The notes beneath the pieces are model-generated. The model saw only the letters and a program-made list of their open reading frames with translations, ran no database searches and was not told the origin of the DNA. Source: Deltaproteobacteria bacterium (GTDB lineage Bacteria > Desulfobacterota > Binatia > Binatales > Binataceae). From it: a stretch of DNA of 11,288 bases. How positions within the stretch are numbered: the stretch's first letter is position 1; every line of letters begins with the position of its first letter. This document shows positions 1-5,229 of this stretch, piece after piece. The translations under genes were made by a program, and so were the position numbers. The stretch covers positions 1-11,288 of the forward strand of contig JAJZAG010000094.1 in assembly GCA_021799555.1 (NCBI GenBank). The letters are read 5' to 3'.

Positions 1-471
1 GGTCCCGGCCAACCCCGTATCCTTGAGCGTTCCGAACGCGTCGTACCACGGCCGATAGAACGCAAAGAAGTCGGCGTCCTTCAACAGCAGCGTGTCGTAG
101 CGGCCGAAGAACTTGTAGTTCTTTACGAAATGATAGTCGGGACGGATATCGCCGAGCTGACGCGCTTCATCCAGCTCCCAATGGTTGAAGTCGAAGCTGC
201 CGCCGGTCTGCGTCGCAGCCGTGCCCGGCACCGCAGTCGTCGTGGTCGGCGTCGGATGCGTCAGCGTGGTCGGCGTGCCGTTGTTGGCGCTCGAAGGCAC
301 TCCCCAGCGGCCCTCCTCGCGGGTCTCGAAGAACCCGAACACCGAGAAGTCGCCCTGCGTAATCGTCGCCATCGCCGCCGACGTCCATAACGTTGCGACC
401 GTCGCCACGGCAGCGACGAACAGGGTTCGCCAGCTGCTTCGGCGTTCCGAACCCAAGGTTCTAGCCGTCAT
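1..471 (-). CDS. DUF1302-like outer-membrane protein, N-terminal part (runs off the left edge)
   Basis: The reading frame is open from the start codon to base 1, so only about 157 N-terminal residues are present. Two in-frame ATGs exist, at 480 and 471. The purine-rich stretch GGGGGAGG touches the first and lies 9 nt before the second, so 471 is the better start. The protein opens with an Arg-rich n-region, a hydrophobic core (LFVAAVATVATLW) and a probable signal-peptidase site after SAAMA, near residue 35. The mature part begins TITQGDFSVFGFFETREEGRWG. A Thr/Pro-rich stretch follows, then FDFNHWELDEARQL and alternating aromatic segments (YHFVKNYKFFGRYDTLLL) like outer-membrane beta strands. 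The pattern matches what I recall of DUF1302 proteins, large outer-membrane proteins of uncertain role that often sit beside DUF1329 genes in hydrophobic-substrate clusters. The neighbouring gene to the left is not visible. Export is well supported; the family call is moderate. Confidence 0.72.
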   Translation of the reverse strand, partial: MTARTLGSERRSSWRTLFVAAVATVATLWTSAAMATITQGDFSVFGFFETREEGRWGVPSSANNGTPTTLTHPTPTTTTAVPGTAATQTGGSFDFNHWELDEARQLGDIRPDYHFVKNYKFFGRYDTLLLKDADFFAFYRPWYDAFGTLKDTGLAGT

Positions 472-634
472 GAAACTCATCCTCCCCCGGCTCTGTATCC
501 TGTCCCCCAGCGCCGGATTCTCTCCCTTGAAACCGGCGTGCGCGGCAGCCTATCTGACCGCTTGGAGCGGCTGAATAGGGACGCACGCAAAGACCCAAAA
601 TTAGGTCTTCGTTAAGTTTAGGGGTTCAATTCAG

Positions 635-652
635 TGGAACAGCGGTGTTCCA
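635..652. promoter_or_regulatory. Perfect inverted repeat, possible operator upstream of the DUF1302-like gene
   Basis: TGGAACA-GCGG-TGTTCCA is a perfect inverted repeat with 7-bp arms and a 4-nt centre. It lies 164 bp upstream of the 471 start codon, in the only gap before that gene. No T-tract follows on either strand, so a terminator is unlikely. The shape fits a dimeric repressor or activator site. It is not the Bacillus-type LexA box, which has GAAC and GTTC four bases apart; here they are six apart. I do not see a convincing -35/-10 pair nearby. Confidence 0.4.
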
Positions 653-689
653 ATGATAGGATTCGGAATTGACGACGATTTGCTCTGCA

Positions 690-707
690 CGCGTTAGCCC
701 GAACGCG
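690..707 (-). repeat. Hairpin-forming inverted repeat just after the hydrolase-regulator gene
   Basis: CGCGTT-AGCCCG-AACGCG has perfect 6-bp arms and a 6-nt loop. Read on the minus strand it lies about 20 nt after the TGA at 730-728 of the upstream gene. That position suits a transcription terminator, but no run of T follows the stem, so intrinsic termination is doubtful. It may only be an mRNA end-protecting stem, or chance in GC-rich DNA. Confidence 0.3.
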
Positions 708-727
708 GCACCTAATGCGCGAAACAT

Positions 728-2389
728 TCAGAGGTCCCACTGCATGTTATGAGTTCTATCGCGGTAGACGCATTGCAATCCGGTCTTGACGCGGGTGGTC
801 AGATGAGCGCCAAGGGCTGGATGATGCTGGCGAATTTTTTCTATCGAGCGGCGGATCGCACGCGTCACGTTAATCCTGGAGCGTTGCGCTACCGATGCGG
901 CGCGCCTATCTCTTCCGCCCAACCCGACCGCGCGGCTAAGTTCGCGGGTGAGAAATGAAATCTCTTCCTCAAGCTCGAGGGCGCGTTCCACATTCCCCAG
1001 CGCCTTGGCTTCTTCCAAAAACGCGCGGAGTTCATGTAGGCGGCGACGATAGGCCCCTTTAGCCCGAGGGTCGAGCATCTCGCCAGCGTCCGCTGGGTTG
1101 TCGGAATGAAGTCCCGCGTCGGACAGTTCGTCCTCGCTCATGCGGACCTGCGGCCGCGCCGCGAAGCTTGTCACCGCACTCGACTCGCTGCGCATCTCCA
1201 GTTCGCTCGCATGAAATTCGCGCCCGGGATAGCGCAATAACTGCGCAATATACCGCATTCCACGCGAGTCCTTGATTCGCAACGTGTCTCCCGCATACGC
1301 GAGGGTCCAGTACTCACCCTCGCAACGAAAGATCGCCCGCGTCTCGGTCATTTCCGCGGCGGCGTCATCTTCGGCGACCTTGAAACCCAACCCGTCGGGA
1401 CCACTCAAATCCGCATCCGATCCCTCGTAAAACTGATCTTGGCTATCGCGTCCGCTGGATTGTGCCGGGTAATTTACGTTCTCCTGCGCTAAAATCACTC
1501 CGGCGCGCGCATTCGGCTGAGCCGCGCAACTACCAGATGGGTTCGAGTTCGCCCCGGGCTGCAAGTCCTGAATGACTTCGTCGCCGAGCGCTTGAGCGAT
1601 TGCGGCAAGCACCGGTGCAGTCTCGCCCAGATAAGGCAGATGAGCGCTGCCCGACAGTGGTACGAGACACCCGTGCCGCAGGCGCGCCGCAAGCTCGCGT
1701 CCAGCACGATAGGGACAAGTGGAATCGTGAAGACGATGAATCACGGTGGAAGGGACTTCGAGATTCGCCGCCAGTTCGCTCACGTTGGCGCCGTATATCA
1801 GTGCCTCGGTGGCCTTAACAACGTTGGCGCCCGTGCTTGCCTGCCGATACATTGCCGCGATCGCCTGCAGGGTCATGCCATCGGCTTGGGGCGCATGAAG
1901 ATCTGCAATCAGCCGCGACGCGAGTTCCCAGCGATCGACCATCAGCGCCTTCAACACTTGGGGAACATCCCGGCCTGCGTCGAGATGCTCGGGGCTTGCG
2001 GAGGTACCGAATAGCACGAGGTTGCTGACGCGTTCCGGATGCTGCGCCGCGTAGGCAATCGCGATCGGCCCACCAGCGCCGTATCCAAAAATCGCAAAGC
2101 GCTCGAGGTTGAGCTTGTCGACCAGCCTCTCGAGAAGTGCCACTTCGAAAGCAAGCGTGAACTCAGCTCTCGTCCAGTCAGAAAGGCCGCATCCTTGCGA
2201 GTCGTAGCGAATGACGCTGTGCCGCTGCGCGATCGCCTCATAGAAACTGCGGATCGCCGTGACCTGCCACTCGAGGTCAAGATGACTCAACCAAGGTGCG
2301 GTCCGGACAATCGGACTTCCGGCGCCAATCCTTGAATAGGCAAGTCTGGCTCCCCGCTCATCCGTCAAAAACTGAATTCGCTGGTCCAT
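728..2389 (-). CDS. Alpha/beta-hydrolase-fold protein fused to a regulator-type C-terminal domain; nucleophile Ser replaced by Gly
   Basis: The start chosen is ATG at 2389, with AGG 8 nt upstream; in-frame GTG 2398 and ATG 2395 are alternatives. Residue numbers here count from GTG 2398 (556 aa). Residues about 5-270 form an alpha/beta-hydrolase domain: strand and oxyanion region near RTAPWLSHLDLEW, RYDSQGCGLSDW (64-75), elbow GYGAGG (105-110), acid candidate Asp225, and His253 in GSAHLPYLGE. The elbow is normally G-x-S-x-G, but residue 107 is Gly (GGC, one base from Ser AGC), so ordinary esterase activity is unlikely. A polar linker (about 275-352) leads to residues 355-556. These contain EGEYWTLAYAGDTLRIKDSRGMRYIAQLLRYPG in pieces, a charged helical region (445-490), GGRDRRAAS (494-502) and RINVTRAIRRSIEKI (508-522). 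I recall this domain at the C-termini of large bacterial signalling ATPases and cyclase-linked regulators. The protein is probably cytoplasmic, as no signal peptide or membrane segment is seen. It is transcribed divergently from the M20 gene. A ligand-sensing regulator is my inference. Confidence 0.8.
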   Translation of the reverse strand: MDQRIQFLTDERGARLAYSRIGAGSPIVRTAPWLSHLDLEWQVTAIRSFYEAIAQRHSVIRYDSQGCGLSDWTRAEFTLAFEVALLERLVDKLNLERFAIFGYGAGGPIAIAYAAQHPERVSNLVLFGTSASPEHLDAGRDVPQVLKALMVDRWELASRLIADLHAPQADGMTLQAIAAMYRQASTGANVVKATEALIYGANVSELAANLEVPSTVIHRLHDSTCPYRAGRELAARLRHGCLVPLSGSAHLPYLGETAPVLAAIAQALGDEVIQDLQPGANSNPSGSCAAQPNARAGVILAQENVNYPAQSSGRDSQDQFYEGSDADLSGPDGLGFKVAEDDAAAEMTETRAIFRCEGEYWTLAYAGDTLRIKDSRGMRYIAQLLRYPGREFHASELEMRSESSAVTSFAARPQVRMSEDELSDAGLHSDNPADAGEMLDPRAKGAYRRRLHELRAFLEEAKALGNVERALELEEEISFLTRELSRAVGLGGRDRRAASVAQRSRINVTRAIRRSIEKIRQHHPALGAHLTTRVKTGLQCVYRDRTHNMQWDL

Positions 2390-2416
2390 CTGCATCACCT
2401 ATCCCGCTGCATCACC
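2390..2416. repeat. 10-bp direct repeat at the start of the hydrolase-regulator gene
   Basis: CTGCATCACC occurs at 2390-2399 and 2407-2416, 17 bp start to start. On the minus strand this reads GGTGATGCAG twice, the second copy ending right at the ATG at 2389. The core GATGCAG recurs twice in the opposite orientation at 2608-2624. The repeat could be a regulator half-site pair over the translation start, or a local duplication. Confidence 0.45.
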
Positions 2417-2541
2417 AGATCGATCACGGCCTCACCATGAGCCAGAATGAGCATCGCGCGGCAGACTCCTACAGGTGCCGCTGATCTCCGCTTCCCTACC
2501 CGGCGTGTCAGCAAAATATCGCGCCGGCCCTGATGGGGTAG

Positions 2542-2565
2542 GGATCCGAAGCGGTCGAGGATCCG
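2542..2565. repeat. 7-bp direct repeat, 17-bp period
   Basis: GGATCCG is present at 2542-2548 and 2559-2565, again 17 bp start to start, the same phase as the CTGCATCACC pair. Each copy also contains the palindrome GGATCC. This is short enough to be chance. Confidence 0.3.
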
Positions 2566-2607
2566 CCCCCCGTTGAGCTATGTTCAAAGTCATCCGGGAA
2601 ATTCACG

Positions 2608-2626
2608 GATGCAGTCTGATGCAGTC
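2608..2626 (+). repeat. Tandem 9-bp repeat GATGCAGTC
   Basis: GATGCAGTC occurs at 2608-2616 and 2618-2626, a 10-bp period of about one helical turn. The shared core GATGCAG is the inverse of the core in the repeats at 2390-2416. Two copies one turn apart would place bound proteins on the same DNA face. Confidence 0.45.
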
Positions 2627-2710
2627 ACCCATTGAAGGCGCCGTGCAGAACCACAACACGCGTCCCATGTGCCTTGCTATGGTTCACCTCGACGCGAGGC
2701 AAGTCAACTC

Positions 2711-2726
2711 CCTAACATTCGTTAGG
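2711..2726. promoter_or_regulatory. Perfect inverted repeat, possible operator
   Basis: CCTAAC-ATTC-GTTAGG has perfect 6-bp arms around 4 nt. It lies about 106 bp upstream of the probable -35 of the M20 gene. A CTAAC/GTTAG dyad resembles sites bound by TetR-type dimers, but no TetR gene is in the window, so the partner is unknown. There is no T-tract, so it is not an intrinsic terminator. Confidence 0.4.
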
Positions 2727-2816
2727 TGCCAGGGTTTCCCTATCTTACAAGTAGACAATTCCGATTCTGGCTTTCCAAAAGTGTCAGACGCTTGACGAGC
2801 GCCGCGGTTGCGATTC

Positions 2817-2846
2817 TTGATACCTCTGCAATAGAGGGAATAATCT
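2817..2846 (+). promoter_or_regulatory. Probable sigma70-type promoter of the M20 gene, with a palindrome in the spacer
   Basis: TTGATA (2817-2822) and TAATCT (2841-2846) are separated by 18 bp. Start of transcription would fall near 2853, leaving a leader of about 18 nt that contains the ribosome site GGGGAGG (2857-2863). The spacer holds CCTCT-GCAAT-AGAGG (2823-2837), a perfect dyad placed where a bound repressor would block RNA polymerase. Both elements deviate from consensus, so the call is moderate. Confidence 0.5.
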
Positions 2847-2870
2847 CATTGCAGACGGGGAGGATTCGCG

Positions 2871-4049
2871 ATGGACACGAAAAGCGCTGTCCGCGAGACG
2901 GTTGAGAAGTATCGCGCGAAGCTGGTTGGGTTAAGCCATCTTATCCACGCCAATCCAGAACTCGGATTCGAGGAAGAAAAGTCGTCGCGTTGGATCTCCG
3001 AATTTCTTACCGATGCCGGTTTCGCCGTTGATTCCGGAATCTGCGAGATGCCCACCGCGTTCGTCGCGCGCGCGGGATCCGGACCACTCCATATCGCAAT
3101 TTGCGCGGAATACGATTGCCTGCCGGGAATCGGCCACGCTTGCGGGCACAACATAATCGCCGCAATGGCCGCAGGCGCTGCCATTGGCGCCGCTCGGGTT
3201 GCCGACGAACTGGGTCTGACGATAAGCGTGATCGGCACCCCCGCCGAAGAAATCGGCGACGCCAGCGGAAAGATCCTGCTTCTCGAACGCGGCGCTTTCG
3301 AAGGTGTCCATGCGGCGATGATGACGCATCCGGCACCGCTGGACATGGCCGAACCCCCAATTATCGCGATCGCGACCTTTGACGTTCATTATACCGGGAA
3401 AGAAGCCCATGCCTCCGCGTTTCCCGAAGCCGGTATTAACGCCGCCGATGCTCTGACCGTAGCGCAGACCGCGATCGGATTGTTACGTCAGCATATCGGC
3501 CACGACGACCGCGTACACGGTATTATTACTCATGGCGGTGAAGCGCCTAATATCGTCCCCGCACATACAAGCGCCCGGTACATGGTGCGCGCGAAAACAC
3601 TTAAAGAACTCGAACATATCAGATCCCGTGTAATGAACTGCTTCGAGGCGGGCGCGCTCGCCACCGGCTCAAAACTCGAAGTTCGCGGCGGAAGCAAACC
3701 TTACGCCGAAATGATCCACGATCACGGTCTCGCTGCGCTTTATCGGCACAACACCGAGCAGCTCGGCCGCACGTTTCTTAGCATACCTGGAATGGACCGA
3801 GCGGCTGGCTCGACCGATATGGGCAACATATCGCTTGCTCTGCCCTCGATTCATCCGATGATCGGCATCAATTCGCTTCCCGCGATAAATCATCAGCCGG
3901 AGTTCACCGCCCACTGCATCAGCGCCGACGCCGATGGCGCCGTTTTCGATGGCGCACTCGCCATGGCGTGGACAATCTCCGACGCGGCAATCGACCAGCA
4001 ATCCCGCCAGAGGCTTCTCGCGCGACAGAAGCGGCTCCCGGTGACTTGA
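2871..4049 (+). CDS. M20-family amidohydrolase / metallopeptidase (AbgB-like)
   Basis: This 392-residue cytoplasmic zinc-type hydrolase should cleave an amide bond in a small acyl-amino-acid or dipeptide-like substrate. The M20D branch includes p-aminobenzoyl-glutamate hydrolase AbgB and PM20D2-like dipeptidases. Metal-ligand motifs are in the expected order: GIGHACGHN (86-94; Cys91, His93), PAEE (124-127), MTHPAP (151-156; His153), KEAHAS (177-182; His180, in the dimerisation domain), THGGEAPNIVPAHTSARY (220-237), AGSTDMGN (312-319) and NHQPEF (340-345). Length is normal for the family and all motifs look intact. The ribosome site GGGGAGG lies 7 nt before the ATG. The exact substrate cannot be read from the sequence. 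The gene is transcribed divergently from the hydrolase-fold regulator, which is a natural candidate to control it (inference). Codon choice appears somewhat more AT-tolerant than in the genes to its right. Confidence 0.92.
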   Translation: MDTKSAVRETVEKYRAKLVGLSHLIHANPELGFEEEKSSRWISEFLTDAGFAVDSGICEMPTAFVARAGSGPLHIAICAEYDCLPGIGHACGHNIIAAMAAGAAIGAARVADELGLTISVIGTPAEEIGDASGKILLLERGAFEGVHAAMMTHPAPLDMAEPPIIAIATFDVHYTGKEAHASAFPEAGINAADALTVAQTAIGLLRQHIGHDDRVHGIITHGGEAPNIVPAHTSARYMVRAKTLKELEHIRSRVMNCFEAGALATGSKLEVRGGSKPYAEMIHDHGLAALYRHNTEQLGRTFLSIPGMDRAAGSTDMGNISLALPSIHPMIGINSLPAINHQPEFTAHCISADADGAVFDGALAMAWTISDAAIDQQSRQRLLARQKRLPVT

Positions 4050-4105
4050 AGCTCTGCCGGCCCAGTCAATTTTCCAAGGGAAAGCGCGGAGTCGGGCGCA
4101 CGAAC

Positions 4106-4114
4106 TGCTATAAT
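4106..4114 (+). promoter_or_regulatory. Extended -10 promoter of the lipoprotein-gntK unit
   Basis: TGC immediately followed by a perfect TATAAT (4109-4114) makes an extended -10 element. The expected -35 position (about 4086-4091) is poor, which extended -10 promoters tolerate. Start of transcription would be near 4121, giving a leader of about 41 nt before the ATG at 4162. It lies in the 112-bp gap after the M20 gene, so the next genes can be expressed separately from it. Confidence 0.55.
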
Positions 4115-4161
4115 TAAGCATAAGGTCTAAGCCCGTTCGGAGTCCGAGGAGAATCCATTCG

Positions 4162-4581
4162 ATGAAGCGCGCGCTTTTTCTGTTTTGCCTGCTGTCATTT
4201 GCCGCATGCGGGATCGTCGAACATGGCGCTGCCGACGTCCGCCGCGACAACGCCGACATGACTGCGGCGTCCAAGAAGATTCTTATCTCCGGCGGTGGTG
4301 ATGTCCCCGGCCATCCGCATCTCAGCACGCTCGGCCCCGTTCAGGGTTATTGTGAGAAAAATCCGCAGGGCGACGCGCAGACAATTCCGGGCGACAGCAT
4401 GCGGCTCGCGGCGTACCGGAAATATGGCGATAAGGTCGGAGCGATAACCGGGTCGCATGGATGGTTTGTGCCGGCCAACGGCGATACCAGTGCAGTCTAC
4501 GAACCCGGAACATCGCAAGGCTATTGGGAATGTGCCGGAACCGCGGTGAGCTTCACCTCAGCCGAAGCTCCGGCACGGTAA
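4162..4581 (+). CDS. Small predicted lipoprotein, function unknown (RcsF/DUF4156-like pattern?)
   Basis: The product is 139 residues. GAGGAG lies 10 nt before the ATG. The N-terminus MKRALFLFCLLSFAAC has a basic start, a hydrophobic core and a lipobox ending at Cys16, so signal peptidase II processing and membrane anchoring are likely. The mature part has a conserved-looking core: LSTLGPVQGYC (54-64), DSMRLAAYRKYGDKVGAI (78-95), WFVP (101-104) and GYWECAGTAVSF (120-131). Cys64 and Cys124 could form a disulfide. The layout (LG-V-G-C, then an Ala-rich helix, then a final G-x-A-V strand) faintly resembles RcsF/DUF4156 envelope lipoproteins, but I do not recognise the family with certainty. It is followed after 17 bp by gluconokinase, so the two are probably co-transcribed. 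No functional link is evident. Confidence 0.72.
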   Translation: MKRALFLFCLLSFAACGIVEHGAADVRRDNADMTAASKKILISGGGDVPGHPHLSTLGPVQGYCEKNPQGDAQTIPGDSMRLAAYRKYGDKVGAITGSHGWFVPANGDTSAVYEPGTSQGYWECAGTAVSFTSAEAPAR

Positions 4582-4598
4582 CCTCCAGGCACACCTCG

Positions 4599-5084
4599 AT
4601 GGTTGTGATCGTTATGGGAGTGTCTGGCGCCGGAAAAACCACGATCGGGCGCATGCTGGCGAATTCGCTCGAATGGGAGTTCCTTGACGGTGACGATCTT
4701 CATCCGGCGGCCAATCGCGAAAAGATCGCCCGTGGCGGCGCGCTATCCGACGTCGACCGGATACCTTGGTTGATCGCGATCCGCGCGCAGATCGACCGCT
4801 ATCTGGCGGCCGGCAGAAACGCGGTTATCGCTTGCTCGGCTCTGAAGAAGTCATATCGCAAAATCCTGCTGTTCGACCTCGAACGCATAAGGCTGGTATG
4901 GCTCGATGGAACACGTGAGTTGATAGAGCAGCGAATCGCTGAGCGCCGCGGACACTTCATGCCGGCCGAGCTGCTCGCCAGCCAGTTCGCCGATCTCGAG
5001 CCGCCTGGCTGCGCGATTCGGATCGACGTAACCGGAGCGCCTGCCGCGATCGTTTCGGAACTTCGCCGCGAGCTCGGGGTTTGA
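4599..5084 (+). CDS. gntK: Gluconokinase
   Basis: This kinase phosphorylates D-gluconate to 6-phosphogluconate with ATP, feeding the pentose-phosphate and Entner-Doudoroff routes in the cytoplasm. With start ATG 4599 the protein is 161 residues, close to the usual 160-175. It opens MVVIVMGVSGAGKTT with the Walker A loop at 7-14. Next comes the diagnostic gluconokinase segment DGDDLHPAANREKI (30-43) with DVDRIPWL (51-58), then CSALKKSYR (79-87), LDGT (102-105) and the lid region RRGHFMPAELLASQF (116-130). The frame stays open upstream to 4461 within the lipoprotein gene, but that extension has no family counterpart. The ribosome site is weak (AGG, 9 nt upstream), consistent with coupling to the upstream gene. 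A gluconate transporter is not next to it; the MFS gene at 7318-8625 is too far away and too generic to claim. Confidence 0.9.
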   Translation: MVVIVMGVSGAGKTTIGRMLANSLEWEFLDGDDLHPAANREKIARGGALSDVDRIPWLIAIRAQIDRYLAAGRNAVIACSALKKSYRKILLFDLERIRLVWLDGTRELIEQRIAERRGHFMPAELLASQFADLEPPGCAIRIDVTGAPAAIVSELRRELGV

Positions 5085-5130
5085 AGCTGCGTCGCCTGGC
5101 GTTTGGAGCGCTACCGTCCGGCGCAGCGAG

Positions 5131-5160
5131 ATGACACGAGTGCATGGTTGTGTCTAATAT
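5131..5160 (+). promoter_or_regulatory. Probable sigma70-type promoter of nadE
   Basis: ATGACA (5131-5136, five of six to TTGACA) and TAATAT (5155-5160) are 18 bp apart, within the 145-bp gap between gntK and nadE. Transcription would start near 5167, leaving a leader of about 60 nt. I see no NadR- or NrtR-like operator that I could name with confidence. Confidence 0.42.
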
Positions 5161-5229
5161 ACGCAAAGCCTTCCGTCCGCTTCCCGATTTATCGCCCGGA
5201 GAAGCCGGCGCGAGAAAAAGAGAGCGCGT

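Larger units (their letters stand above)
2390..2870. other. Divergent intergenic control region, repeat-rich
   Basis: About 480 bp separate the two divergent genes. I find no convincing gene here. A 71-codon frame at 2580-2795 lacks a ribosome site and resembles no family I know. The gap holds paired direct repeats (CTGCATCACC twice, GGATCCG twice, GATGCAGTC twice), several inverted repeats (2458-2481 with 6-bp arms, 2711-2726, 2731-2741) and a probable promoter for the rightward gene. No clear promoter for the leftward gene is visible. The right half is visibly more AT-rich than the flanking genes. Confidence 0.6.

Noticed and set aside
635..652. LexA box or sigma54 promoter at the palindrome
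   Set aside because: GAAC and GTTC are 6 bp apart rather than 4 as in the Bacillus-type LexA site, and neither strand gives GG and GC at the 10-bp spacing required for sigma54.
2580..2795. 71-codon plus-strand frame in the divergent intergenic region
   Set aside because: No ribosome site before the ATG, no motif or signal peptide, and it runs across the direct and inverted repeats that look regulatory.
3669..4328. 219-codon minus-strand frame across the end of the M20 gene and the start of the lipoprotein gene
   Set aside because: It is antisense to two supported genes and to the extended -10 promoter, with no recognisable domain.
4461..4598. Longer N-terminus for gluconokinase
   Set aside because: The extra 46 residues overlap the lipoprotein gene and have no counterpart in the family, whose members begin right before the Walker A loop.
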